From: Streptomyces pacificus
GTDB taxonomy: Bacteria > Actinomycetota > Actinomycetes > Streptomycetales > Streptomycetaceae
Direction: 5' to 3'
Length of the DNA stretch: 64,000 nucleotides
Assembly: GCF_011766325.1 (NCBI RefSeq)
Contig: NZ_BLLG01000022.1
Coordinates: 1-64,000, forward strand
The notes beneath the pieces were generated by a model, which did no database searches, had not been told where the DNA came from, and saw only the letters and a list, made by a program, of their open reading frames with translations. Shown here piece after piece: positions 43,897 through 52,847 of the stretch. How positions within the stretch are numbered: the stretch's first letter is position 1; each line of letters begins with the position of its first letter. The position numbers were made by a program, and so were the translations under genes.

Positions 43897-45339
43897 GCCG
43901 CCGACCGGCAGGTCCCACAGGCGCTCACGCGGCAGGCCGGTCCGCTCCCAGGCGGCCAGCAGCCTGCGGATCGGCTCCATCACGGGTTCGGACGACAGCA
44001 CGAAGGTGGCCCAGTGCATCGGGGCCAGGTTCCTGGCGCCGAGGTCCTCGAACGCCTGCACCGCCTCCTCCGGGTCGGTGTGCACCGAACTGAGCCACCA
44101 GCGCGGTGCGTACGCGCCGATCGGCAGCAGCGCCAGATCGATGTCCGGGTGCCGTCGGCCGATCTCCTTGAACCAGTGGCCGTATCCGGTGTCCCCCGAG
44201 AAGTACACCTGGCGGCCGCGTTGGTCGGTGAGGATCCAGCCGCCCCACAGGGAACGGCAGGTGTCGGTGAGGGTCCGCTTGGACCAGTGGTGCGCGGGGA
44301 CGAACGTGAAACGGACCGAGCCGACCCCGCTTCCGGCGGGCAGTTCCGCCGCCTCCCACCAGTCCAGTTCGGTCACCCGGGTGAAGCGCCGGCGCCGGAA
44401 CCAGCCGCCGAGTCCCGCGGGTACGAACACCGGGGTGCGGCGGGGCAGCCGGGCGATCGTCGGCGCGTCCAGGTGGTCGTAGTGGTTGTGGCTGATGACG
44501 ACGGCGTCGACGGACGGCAGGTCCTCCCATCGGACGCCCACGGGAGTGAGCCGGGCGGGTGTGCCCAGGATCCTGCGGGACCAGACGGGGTCCGTGAGCA
44601 CCGTGAGCTCGCCGATGGCGACGACCCAGCTGGCGTGGCCCGCCCAGGTCACGGCGACGGTGCCCGGTTCCGCGTCCGGCAGGGTGCCCGGGGCGAAGGG
44701 CAGACGGGGGATGTCCCTGAGTCCGGCGGCCGCGGGCCGGAGCGCGCCCTCGCGCGCCAGCCGCGCCATGGCCCGTACACCGGGCAGCGGCGCGGTGAGC
44801 CGGTCGGCGAAGGACCGCGGCCACCGCCGGGTGAGCCCCAGCGGCCGCAGCCCGGTCACCGGCGCGGGACCCCGCTCGGGCTCCGGCGGTGCGGCCGTGC
44901 CGGCGTCGGCGTCGGCGTCGGCGTCGGCTTCGGCTTCGGCTTCGGCTTCGGCTTCGGCTTCGCCACAGCGGGGCAGGGCGTCGGGGCGGGGCGGGGCGTC
45001 GCGGTCGACGTGCGCCGGCATTCCCGGGCCGGCCCCTGGGAACGCCTCGCCACCAGGGGCCGCCCCGGCCGGTGGGGACGGCGCCGGCGGGGGCGGCGCC
45101 GACGCGCACGGGCTCGCCGGTCCCTTCGGGCTCGCCGGTCCCTTCGCGCGGACCGCGTCGGACGTCCCGCCGGACAGCGCACCAGGCCGCGCACCGTGGT
45201 CGGCCTTCGCGGGCCGGTCCGCCGAGTCGGGCGCGGGCGTCACAGCCGGCGCGGGTGCCAGGGCCGGGGCGTCTCCCGTGGTGCGGCGGGTGGGAGCCGC
45301 CGGGGAGGCGGGAGGCGGCTGCTCCGTCTGTTCCGTCAT
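43876..45339 (-). CDS. MBL-fold hydrolase (NAPE-PLD-like) with low-complexity N-terminus
   Basis: The catalytic part (about residues 210-487) has VTWAGHASWVV, the metal motif VISHNHYDHLD, PAHHWSKRT, YFSGDTGYG and APMHWATF, as in bacterial NAPE-phospholipase-D-like hydrolases. The first 170 residues are disordered, Pro/Ala-rich, and include six Glu-Ala and four Asp-Ala dipeptides from a DNA microsatellite. The true start may be much further in. It lies convergent to the DedA gene and downstream of the aminotransferase-like gene. Confidence 0.75.
   Translation of the reverse strand: MTEQTEQPPPASPAAPTRRTTGDAPALAPAPAVTPAPDSADRPAKADHGARPGALSGGTSDAVRAKGPASPKGPASPCASAPPPPAPSPPAGAAPGGEAFPGAGPGMPAHVDRDAPPRPDALPRCGEAEAEAEAEAEADADADADAGTAAPPEPERGPAPVTGLRPLGLTRRWPRSFADRLTAPLPGVRAMARLAREGALRPAAAGLRDIPRLPFAPGTLPDAEPGTVAVTWAGHASWVVAIGELTVLTDPVWSRRILGTPARLTPVGVRWEDLPSVDAVVISHNHYDHLDAPTIARLPRRTPVFVPAGLGGWFRRRRFTRVTELDWWEAAELPAGSGVGSVRFTFVPAHHWSKRTLTDTCRSLWGGWILTDQRGRQVYFSGDTGYGHWFKEIGRRHPDIDLALLPIGAYAPRWWLSSVHTDPEEAVQAFEDLGARNLAPMHWATFVLSSEPVMEPIRRLLAAWERTGLPRERLWDLPVGGSHVLTA
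44902..44961. repeat. In-frame hexanucleotide microsatellite (4 x GGCGTC, 6 x GGCTTC)
   Basis: Ten perfect hexamer units lie head to tail within the MBL gene and encode (EA)6(DA)4 on the minus strand. Gain or loss of units keeps the frame. The tract is prone to length change between strains. Confidence 0.95.
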
Positions 45340-45409
45340 CTGCGGCTCCGTTCATCGCGGTGGGGTCTCGCGGGCCGGGATCTCGCGGGCCGGGATCTCG
45401 GGGGCCTGG

Positions 45410-46627
45410 TCATCGCAGCTCCCTGAAGGCCGAGCCGAAGGACTTCAGCGCCTCGGTGACATGCGGCAGTGCCAGGGGCGCTGCGGACTCGAGGGCCTCA
45501 AGGCGCTCCTCCGGGCTCGCGCCGAGGAAGGGGCCGGTGTCGATGCGGACGCGCAGAGCACCCAGTTCGTCGCCGAAGCGGTGTCCGCCGGGCACCGGCG
45601 TGCCCAGGCGCCTGCCGAGGTAGTCCTCCAGCTCCATCGAGTCGGTGACGCCGAGACCGGCGAGGCGGGCGCGCAACGGGCCCAGGTCCGCGTAGAGATG
45701 GCGGCCCGCCTGGGTCGGCCCGGCGAGGGCTCCGGAGTCGAGGACCAGGGCGCGGACCGCGTGCGCGACCGCGGCATGCAGGGTGTTGGCCCGGTCCCGC
45801 CGGGCAGCGACCGGGCCCGGCTCGTCGAGGGCGTGCGCAGCGGCCGCGGCCACCGGACCGGCGACGAAACCCCCGAGGGCGGTGAGGATGTCGAGTACCC
45901 GCGCCCTGCGACCGGCACCGGGCCCCGTCGTCGGGAACCGGGCCACGGCGACCGGCCACGCTGCCGGCAGCAGGGCGCCCGACAGATCGCTGATGACGGT
46001 CGCGTCGTCCGGGCACATCTCGGCGGGGCTGAGCAGGGGGCGGTCGAGCGGCTCGTGCACCGTGTCGCGCCAGGTCTCGTCGCTGACGATGTGCAGCCCT
46101 TCGCCGACCGCCGCCTCGCAGGCCTCCCGCACGAGTTCGGGCGGGGCGACCGTGGCTGTGGGATCGTCCGCGACCGACAGCAGTACGACATGCGGGCTGC
46201 CGCCCTCCGCCCGGATCCTGCGCACCGTCTCCAGCAGGGCGTACGGGTCGGGGACACCGCCGCTCTCGGCGGATGTGGGCACATGGAACGCAGGCCGACC
46301 GAGGAGCCTGGCCTGCGGTGTCCACCACGCGGGGCAGGGCCGCGGCATGAGGACGTCACCGCCGTGCGCGGCGAGCAGCGCCAGCAGCAGCGGCTGGGCA
46401 CCGGGGGCGGTGGCGACGTCCTCCGGACGGCTGCGCAGCCCGCGCCGCCACCAGTAGCCCGCAGCGGCCTCGCGCAGCACCGGCCCCCCGCCCGGCGGTT
46501 CGGCGGAAGTGCGCCCGGCGGCGGACGCGAGCACGTCGGCGAGTTCGGGCAGCACGGGCAGACCGGGGTCGGGGGCGGGCGGGCCGTAGCGGACCGGGCC
46601 ATGGCCTTCCGGCTCCGACTGCCGCAT
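45410..46627 (-). CDS. Fold-type I aminotransferase homologue lacking the PLP lysine
   Basis: This 405-residue protein follows the class I/II aminotransferase layout. HIVSDETWRDTV matches the Asp/Tyr strand that holds the PLP ring, and ALRVRIDTG matches the C-terminal Arg region. Where the Schiff-base Lys should stand (S-x-S-K), the sequence reads SDLSGALLPAAW, with Gly217 in place of Lys. It is therefore probably not an active transaminase, and may bind a ligand or be decayed. The frame is intact and codon use is normal. It is followed by the MBL gene after 70 bp containing two CGCGGGCCGGGATCT repeats. Confidence 0.65.
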   Translation of the reverse strand: MRQSEPEGHGPVRYGPPAPDPGLPVLPELADVLASAAGRTSAEPPGGGPVLREAAAGYWWRRGLRSRPEDVATAPGAQPLLLALLAAHGGDVLMPRPCPAWWTPQARLLGRPAFHVPTSAESGGVPDPYALLETVRRIRAEGGSPHVVLLSVADDPTATVAPPELVREACEAAVGEGLHIVSDETWRDTVHEPLDRPLLSPAEMCPDDATVISDLSGALLPAAWPVAVARFPTTGPGAGRRARVLDILTALGGFVAGPVAAAAAHALDEPGPVAARRDRANTLHAAVAHAVRALVLDSGALAGPTQAGRHLYADLGPLRARLAGLGVTDSMELEDYLGRRLGTPVPGGHRFGDELGALRVRIDTGPFLGASPEERLEALESAAPLALPHVTEALKSFGSAFRELR

Positions 46628-47158
46628 GCGTCCACCTCCGGTAGTCCCGGGCCGGCGAACCCGGTCCGGCCCACGAGGCCTTTATACGGAGGTTCGGGCC
46701 CGCCCGCCGCTCCGGGCGGGCCGTTCGGCAGTCCCCCGGGCCACCGCGCAGCACAGCCGGGGCCAGCGCGCACCACCACGACCGGGCCGGTTCGCGGCCA
46801 CCGGCGACGGCCCGGCCGGCGGTCACCGAAGGGCGCCCGGCGCAGGCGCCGGCCCGGCCCACGGGTGCGGCGCCTCGGGCGGGGCGCCTCGGGCGGGGCC
46901 GGTGCGGCAGCCGGGTGCCGCGGCCCGGTGCACTGTACGGGTCGTCGCCTCCGGGCCGTGGCACCGTGCCGCCGTCATGCCCGGGCCCGACCGGCGGGAC
47001 GACGGGCCTTGGGGAGCCCGCGGATCGCCGCGCCGCACCGGTCGCCGGGGCGTGGGCATCCACCGACCCGGCCGACCGCCCGGCGCGGCACAAGCGGCCG
47101 GATGCGGCGGTGCCGCTTCCGTACCAGCCGCCGCCAGCCGCCAGCCGCCGGAAGCGGC
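46628..47158. other. Gene-free GC-rich spacer
   Basis: Frames on both strands lack motifs, ribosome sites or biased composition. The sequence upstream of the aminotransferase homologue (about 46628-46700) may hold its promoter. I see nothing else. Confidence 0.35.
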
Positions 47159-47731
47159 TCAGGAACGGCGCCCCAGCAAGCAGAGCAGCCGCGTCTGCGG
47201 GTCAGCCCCCTCCGGCGGCTCCACCGGGGACCCGAACAGGCCGGTCTCCGGCAACTCTCCGGCGTACGGCGCCACCTCCCTCTCGGCGAACTCGACCAGC
47301 ACGTCGGGAAGGTCGTCGGAGGCGCCGATGCCCCGCGAGAGGTCCCATGCATGCACGATCATGTCGGTCGTCATCTGCGAGCAGTAGGCGGCGGCGGTGC
47401 TCTCGCCGTACGACAGCCCTACAGTACGGTCCAGGGCGCCCGGCTCGTGGAACGCCGCCTTGGCGGCGGACGCGGCCCGGTCCCAGCTGACGGCGGGGTG
47501 CCCGCCCAGCACGTCGCCGTCGAAGGAATCTCCGACGTCGGCGAGCGAACGGCCCTCGCCCACCAGGGACGGCACCCAGAGCTGCTCGGCGGTCACATGG
47601 TTGACCAGGTCCCGGACGGACCAGTCGGTGCATGGCGTCGGTGACTCCCACTGCTCCGGGCGGACGGCGTGCACCCGGTCCGTGAAAAGCGCCAACGCCT
47701 CGGCATGCCGGTCCAGCAAGCGACTATCCAT
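47159..47731 (-). CDS. TIGR03086/DinB-like metal-binding protein
   Basis: This 190-residue protein matches the mycothiol-dependent maleylpyruvate-isomerase-like group. It has PTPCTDWSVRDLVNHV with the first metal His, an internal MTTDMIVHAWDLSRGIG with the second, and VEFAERE near the end. The proteins bind a divalent metal and often use mycothiol. I chose ATG 47731, where similarity begins. No linked pathway genes are visible. Confidence 0.8.
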   Translation of the reverse strand: MDSRLLDRHAEALALFTDRVHAVRPEQWESPTPCTDWSVRDLVNHVTAEQLWVPSLVGEGRSLADVGDSFDGDVLGGHPAVSWDRAASAAKAAFHEPGALDRTVGLSYGESTAAAYCSQMTTDMIVHAWDLSRGIGASDDLPDVLVEFAEREVAPYAGELPETGLFGSPVEPPEGADPQTRLLCLLGRRS

Positions 47732-47944
47732 GGGGTCCACTGTGCTCCGGCCGTCCCGTGTTGCCAACTCGCAAGCACCCGCGCCGACGGCCGGGCGGGG
47801 GGCGGCGTCCTGGAACGCCGCGGCCGGAGGGTGCACTTCCGCGTGGACTGACAGAGGGCACCCGGGTCCGCCGCGACCGGTGCGTACGCCGCCCGCGTCC
47901 CTGCACCTGCACCTGCACCTGCGGACTGCCGCTGCCCGCGGCCC

Positions 47945-47983
47945 TTGGCCGTGCCTGTTGGCCGTGCCTGTTGGCCGTGCCTG
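47945..47983. repeat. Three tandem copies of a 13-bp repeat
   Basis: TTGGCCGTGCCTG occurs three times head to tail at 47945, 47958 and 47971, next to a short TGCACC hexamer run (47903-47922). It lies in the gene-free spacer 47732-48104 between two divergent genes. No other feature is seen there. Confidence 0.9.
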
Positions 47984-48104
47984 CTTTCCGCGTCCCCGGC
48001 CCCGCCCCCACCCGGGAGCCGGGAGGCCGGGGGTGGATCCGCGCAGCGGGGTGGCGAGCACGCGGGGCCGCTTGGATCGCAAAGAGGTGGGGTACCGGCG
48101 TTCC

Positions 48105-49751
48105 ATGCCGGCCTTCCACCGAGACAGCGCGACACGTTCCGCCGCGCACCCGCTTCCGCAGTCCTTCTCCCGTGCCGCGGCCCGCCGTGTGACGGTTCCC
48201 GAGGGGCGGTCGCCGCGTTCGCCGCGCGCCAGGCGTATCGCCTCGGCCCTCGCGAGGTGGGACCGGGTAGTCCTCCACGCGGTCGCGAGTCGTCACTGGC
48301 CGGGCGCCGACCCCGTGCTGCCGAGGCTCAGCAGGGCCGCCGACCACGGCCTCCTGTGGTTGGGCACGGCGGCCGGGATGGCCGTCTTCGGACATGGCGC
48401 ACGGTCGCGGAGGGCCGCCGTCCGCGGTGCGGCCTCGCTGGCGCTCGCCTCGGCGACGATCAACACCGTGGCCAAGCGGTCGGTGCGCCGGGCGCGCCCG
48501 GTACTCGACGCCGTACCACTCGTCCGGCGGCTCAAGCGGCAGCCGTTCACCACGTCCTTCCCCTCGGGCCACGCGGCGTCCGCGGCGGCCTTCGCCACAG
48601 GTGTGGCGATGGAGTCGAAGAGCTGGGGCGCGGTGGTCGCGCCCGTCGCCGGCGCGGTCGCGCTGTCGCGGGTGTACACGGGGGTCCACTATCCGAGCGA
48701 TGTGCTCGTGGGCGCGGCTCTCGGGGTCGGTGCGGCGTTCGCGGTGCGCGGGCTGGTGCCCACACGCGGCCAGCTGCCGCCGGCCGGCCGGCCGCACACC
48801 AGGGCGCCCCGCCTGCCGGCAGGCAAGGGCCTCGTCGTGGTCGTCAACCGGTCCTCCGGTCCGGGCAACGGCCCGCTCGGTGGGCTCGGTGGGCTCGCGT
48901 CCGCAGCAGCGGACGACGCGACGGCGCCGCTACGCGACGCGCTGCCACAGGCGCGGATCGTCGAGTGCGCGCCGGGGGACGTCGCGAGCGCCCTCGAGGA
49001 GGCGGCCGCCGGCGGCTGCCGCGCCCTCGGAGTGCTCGGCGGCGACGGCACGGTGAACCTCGCCGCTTCCACCGCGGTCCGGCACGGGCTGCCGCTCGCC
49101 GTGTTTCCCGGGGGGACCCTGAACCACTTTGCCTACGACCTCGGGCTTGAGACGGTCCGGGACACCTGCCGGGCAGTGGCGTCCGGCGAAGCCGTACGGG
49201 TCGACCTGGGCCGGTTCGCCCCGGGTCCGGACGGCGCACGCGAGGGCCACTTCGTCAACACCTTCTCTCTCGGCGTGTACCCGGAGATGGTGCGCATCCG
49301 GGAGCGGTGGTCACCCCGGGTCGGCGGCTGGCCCGCCGGCGTGCTGGCCGCACTGCGGACGCTGCGCGGCCGGCACCCGCTGGAGGCGGAGATCGCGGGG
49401 CGGAGGAGGCCGCTGTGGCTGCTGTTCGCCGGGAACGGCAGCTACCAGCGCCTGGGCCCCACTCCCGGGCGGCGCCACGACCTCGCCGACGGACTGCTCG
49501 ACGTACGCGTGGTGCACGGCGGCCGCCTTCCGGGTGTGCGGCTGCTCGCCGCGGCTCTCTCCGGTCCAGTGAGCCGATCCCCGTTCCATGCGGCCGGACG
49601 GCTGCGGAGCCTGCGCCTCTCCGGCCTGGCGCCGGGGACACTGCTCGCGTACGACGGGGAGATCGCCCAAGCGCCGTCGGACCTGACGGTGGACAAGCTC
49701 TCGGAGGCACTGGTCGTCTACCGCCCGTCAATGACCGCACCGCCGCTCTGA
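48105..49751 (+). CDS. PAP2 phosphatase fused to diacylglycerol-kinase-like domain
   Basis: This 548-residue protein has a PAP2 lipid phosphatase domain with KRSVRRARPV, FPSGHAAS and SRVYTGVHYPSD (the three PAP2 motifs). From about residue 245 a diacylglycerol/sphingosine kinase catalytic domain follows, with VLGGDGTVNLAA and FPGGTLNHFAYDLG. The two activities remove and add phosphate on lipid substrates at the membrane. The fusion is common in actinomycetes. ATG 48105 starts before a charged N-terminus; a later start is possible. Confidence 0.85.
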   Translation: MPAFHRDSATRSAAHPLPQSFSRAAARRVTVPEGRSPRSPRARRIASALARWDRVVLHAVASRHWPGADPVLPRLSRAADHGLLWLGTAAGMAVFGHGARSRRAAVRGAASLALASATINTVAKRSVRRARPVLDAVPLVRRLKRQPFTTSFPSGHAASAAAFATGVAMESKSWGAVVAPVAGAVALSRVYTGVHYPSDVLVGAALGVGAAFAVRGLVPTRGQLPPAGRPHTRAPRLPAGKGLVVVVNRSSGPGNGPLGGLGGLASAAADDATAPLRDALPQARIVECAPGDVASALEEAAAGGCRALGVLGGDGTVNLAASTAVRHGLPLAVFPGGTLNHFAYDLGLETVRDTCRAVASGEAVRVDLGRFAPGPDGAREGHFVNTFSLGVYPEMVRIRERWSPRVGGWPAGVLAALRTLRGRHPLEAEIAGRRRPLWLLFAGNGSYQRLGPTPGRRHDLADGLLDVRVVHGGRLPGVRLLAAALSGPVSRSPFHAAGRLRSLRLSGLAPGTLLAYDGEIAQAPSDLTVDKLSEALVVYRPSMTAPPL

Positions 49752-49801
49752 CGAGTCCGGCGCACGGGGCGGTGCCCGCCGGACGGAGGCCTGCGGTGTC
49801 C

Positions 49802-49821
49802 AGATAGCAAGACGGCTATCT
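49802..49821. promoter_or_regulatory. 7-bp inverted repeat, candidate operator
   Basis: AGATAGC and GCTATCT are separated by six bases, 60 bp upstream of the methyltransferase start. Its position in the promoter region suits a repressor site. No regulator gene is adjacent, so this is only a candidate. Confidence 0.4.
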
Positions 49822-49881
49822 CATGATGTGGAGGGATGGGAGTACGGTGGCCCCATCACGTCTCGAGAGGGGTCCAGCCGC

Positions 49882-50694
49882 ATGACGAGGAAGCCCGCCG
49901 TTTACACCCACGGCCACCACGAGGCGGTGCTGCGCTCGCACCGCTGGCGCACAGCCGGCAACTCCGCCGCCCACCTGCTGCCCGAACTGCGGCCTGGGGC
50001 GGACGTACTGGACATTGGATGCGGACCCGGCACGATCACCGCCGACCTGGCGTCCCTGGTCCCCGAAGGCACGGTCACGGCGGTCGACGCCGTCGCGGGC
50101 ATCCTGGCGGAGGCGCGGGAGGCCGCCGCAGCCCGCGGAGTGCACAACGTCCGTTTCGCGGTCGCCGACGTCCAGGCCCTGGACTTCCCGGACGGCTCGT
50201 TCGACGTCGTCCACGCGCACCAGGTGCTCCAGCACGTCGGCGACCCCGTGGGAGCACTGCGGGAGATGCGGCGGGTGTGCAGGCCGGGCGGCGTCGTCGC
50301 GGTCCGCGACAGCGACTACGGCGCCTTCACCTGGTTCCCGGAGGTCCCGGCGCTGGACACATGGCGGGACCTCTACCGCCGTGTGGCGCGGGCGAACGGC
50401 GGTGAACCGGACGCCGGCCGCAGACTGCGCTCCTGGGCGCGCGCCGCCGGCTTCACCGACATCACGGCGACCGCCTCCGCCTGGTGCTTCACGACTCCGG
50501 ACGAACGCGCCTGGTGGAGCGAGCTGTGGGCGGACCGTACAAAGGCCTCGACATACGCCGCCCTCGCTCTGGAGGGCGGGCACGCCCGCCCGGACGACCT
50601 CGACGGCATCGCCGCGGCCTGGCGCCTCTGGGGGCAGGAGGACGACGGCTGGTTCATGGTCCCGCACGGGGAACTGCTCTGCCGGGTGCCCTGA
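49882..50694 (+). CDS. SAM-dependent methyltransferase (UbiE/Methyltransf_25-like)
   Basis: This 270-residue protein has VLDIGCGPGTITADL (motif I), VTAVDAVAGILAEA (motif II), FDVVHAHQVLQHV and MRRVCRPGGVVAVRD, typical of UbiE-like methyltransferases. ATG 49882 was preferred because similarity begins at the VYTHGHHEAVLRSH segment just after it. It is a single gene and the substrate is unknown. Confidence 0.85.
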   Translation: MTRKPAVYTHGHHEAVLRSHRWRTAGNSAAHLLPELRPGADVLDIGCGPGTITADLASLVPEGTVTAVDAVAGILAEAREAAAARGVHNVRFAVADVQALDFPDGSFDVVHAHQVLQHVGDPVGALREMRRVCRPGGVVAVRDSDYGAFTWFPEVPALDTWRDLYRRVARANGGEPDAGRRLRSWARAAGFTDITATASAWCFTTPDERAWWSELWADRTKASTYAALALEGGHARPDDLDGIAAAWRLWGQEDDGWFMVPHGELLCRVP

Positions 50695-50770
50695 GGCATG
50701 CCCGGTTCCGGTTGCCGAATACCGATCCCCTGCCACCCGTCGCCGGGCACGGGTCGCGGGCACGGGCACA

Positions 50771-50798
50771 GGTCGCGGGTCGCGGGTCGCGGGTCGCG
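50771..50798. repeat. Four tandem copies of a 7-bp repeat in a gene-free spacer
   Basis: GGTCGCG is repeated four times head to tail. The spacer 50695-51157 also has a doubled CGTACCTCGC near 51050. No gene is visible in it. Confidence 0.85.
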
Positions 50799-51157
50799 GG
50801 CACGGGTCGCGGATGCCGAGGGCGCCGGAACCGCCCGTCCGGTCCGGCCGTCCCCGCAGACGGCATCCGGCCCCCGCGGACGCCACCTGCCGCCGGCAGA
50901 GCCGGCCGCTTGCGACGGGAGTCACCATGTACGGCTTCGCCTCCGGACAAGACGGGCGGGAACCGGCCCGTTCCGGCCCCCGCAGCCGCGCTCCGCACTT
51001 CGCCGTCCACCTCCCCGCCGCCGCCCCAGTACCGCCGCGGCACTTCGCCGTACCTCGCCGTACCTCGCCGCACTTCACTGACCGCCGACGGCCGTGACCG
51101 GTGCCTCGCAGCGGGAACCGATCTCACGGTTCCCCGGTGCCAACTACCCTCGCCGGT

Positions 51158-51538
51158 ATGAAGATCCTCGGAACCACGCTGCGTATCTGCGTCGACGACC
51201 TCGAAGCCGCGTCCGGCTTCTACGAACGCCTCACCGGCACGCGTGCGCTCCGCTTCGAGCGCGGCGGTGTATCGGTGGCGGCGGTGGGCTGCTTCCTGCT
51301 GATGAGCGGCCCCGAGGCGGAGCTGGAAATACTCCGCAAGGTCTCCGCGACCATCGCGGTCGAGGACGTGGACACGGCGTTCGCGACACTCACCGAGGTC
51401 GGCGCCAAGGTGGTGGCCGGGCCGGTGCCGACGCCGGTCGGCCGCAACCTCATCGCGGTCCATCCGGACGGTTCGGTGTTCGAGTACGTCGACCGGAAAG
51501 CCACCGCCACCGACTCCGTGAGCACACCCGGCAGCTGA
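51158..51538 (+). CDS. VOC-family (glyoxalase-like) protein
   Basis: This 126-residue protein has the paired beta-alpha-beta-beta-beta layout of VOC proteins: TTLRICVDDLEAASGFYERLTG at the start and NLIAVHPDGSVFEYVDR at the end with the metal-binding Glu. It may be a small lyase, dioxygenase-like or resistance protein; nothing nearby specifies it. Confidence 0.8.
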   Translation: MKILGTTLRICVDDLEAASGFYERLTGTRALRFERGGVSVAAVGCFLLMSGPEAELEILRKVSATIAVEDVDTAFATLTEVGAKVVAGPVPTPVGRNLIAVHPDGSVFEYVDRKATATDSVSTPGS

Positions 51539-52059
51539 CGGCACCGGCCGAAGTCCGGCGGACCGGACGCCCGGACCGCCCCCGCGTGCCGCAACGGGCC
51601 TCCGGTGGCCTGAACCGGGCCCGCACGCGGCAAGGATCCGAGCCGCGCCCGCACCCTTCGGGCGGCAGGACGTCGTCCAGCGCTCGGGTATCGCAACCGG
51701 GCGCCGTACCCGGGCGGCCACCCTGCCGCGGTCAGTCCCGGCACGAGTCGGCCGCGCGGCCGGAGGTGAGGGATCGGGTTCGTCCGACGATGAGCCGTGC
51801 GGTGTTCGGGCTGCTGTCGTGTCTCGCGCGCCCCCGGCACGACCTGACCACGGCGCACACGAACGGCAGGCTCTCCTCCGCGCGGGCTCGCCTCCGCGCG
51901 GGCTGGGGAGGGTTCGTCGAGGGGCGCGGCCGAAGCCCGCCGCGGGCCGGGCCGCGCTCGACCGACGGAGAGTGGAGCTTGTCGCCGGGGCGGACCGTAC
52001 ACCGGATTCCGCTGGTCGGCCCGGCCCTGCGGCGCCGGGATCCGGCTGCGGTGCGCGGG
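51539..52059. other. Gene-free spacer
   Basis: The long minus-strand frame here is only the read-through of the damaged acetyltransferase gene. I see no motifs on either strand. Confidence 0.35.
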
Positions 52060-52560
52060 GTTCCCTCTCCGCGGTGATGGCCCAGCGCCCATGGTCGCGC
52101 CAGGCACCGTCGATGAAGAGGAAGGCCGGGGAGAAGCCCTCCAGCCGGAAGCCCGTCCGTCGCACCAGAGCGACGGACGGCATGTTGCCGGGCTGGATGC
52201 CGGCTTCGAGCCGGTGCAGACCGAGCGGCCCGAGGGCATGGCGGACGACGAGTCCGAGCCCCTCGGTCGTCAATCCACGACCCGCGGCGTGGGCGCGAAC
52301 GCACCGTAACCGGGTGCGCCGTTGAGGAAGGCACCCTGGACCATGTTGGTGATGTTGGTGATGTTGGTGATGTTGGTGATCCGCCCGTCCGTACGGTCGC
52401 AGAGGAGAAAGCCGGTCCTGGTCGGGTCCTCGAGGAGTCCGCGGGCGCAGGCGGTGTACGCGGCGCCGGTCCGGGGCGGGAAGAGCCAGGGCCGGGCCGG
52501 GGCCGGGCCGTCGTGCCGGTCGTGGAGATCCGCCGAAGCGTGTGTCGTCGCGATGGCGGT
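52060..52560 (-). pseudogene. Frameshifted RimJ/RimL-type GNAT acetyltransferase
   Basis: The N-terminal half (RPWLFPPRTGAAYTAC, then TRTGFLLCDRTDGRI and MVQGAFLNGAPGYGAF) and the C-terminal half (GRGLTTEGLGLVVRHALG, LHRLEAGIQPGNMPSVALVRRTGF, WRDHGRWAIT) are clear GNAT pieces in two different frames. They meet near 52275, where two extra bases in a GCGC run break the frame. The normal start and stop are also missing. Between the halves is a fourfold ITN tripeptide from a 9-bp repeat. Confidence 0.7.
52345..52380. repeat. Four tandem copies of a 9-bp repeat inside the GNAT pseudogene
   Basis: GTTGGTGAT occurs four times without a mismatch. On the minus strand it encodes repeated Ile-Thr-Asn in the acetyltransferase frame, so the expansion arose within a coding sequence. 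Confidence 0.95.
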
Positions 52561-52847
52561 TGCGCGGGGTTCTCGGGCATTCTTGTCAGACAGGTCGTGC
52601 GTGCCCGCAGGGAGTCGGGCTGAGTGGAGCCTCGCAATCCGCCGGGTGTGAACTACGGTGTGCGGCAGGACGCGAGGGCGCCACGGTCACCGTGTGCCGG
52701 ACGAAGAGCTGGTTCGGGAACCGGCCGGGCGGTGCCCCGGTCCGGCGCGCCCCTCTCCGGCACCGCCGTCGGCAGAGGCCGTGTGCCGGGGTGACGGACG
52801 GACGAGTACCCGGACGCGAGGCCTGACAAGTGAGCCGAGGAGGGTTC

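Noticed and set aside
44486..47644. 1052-codon plus-strand frame
   Set aside because: It is antisense to the MBL, aminotransferase-like and TIGR03086 genes, is low-complexity, and has no motif.
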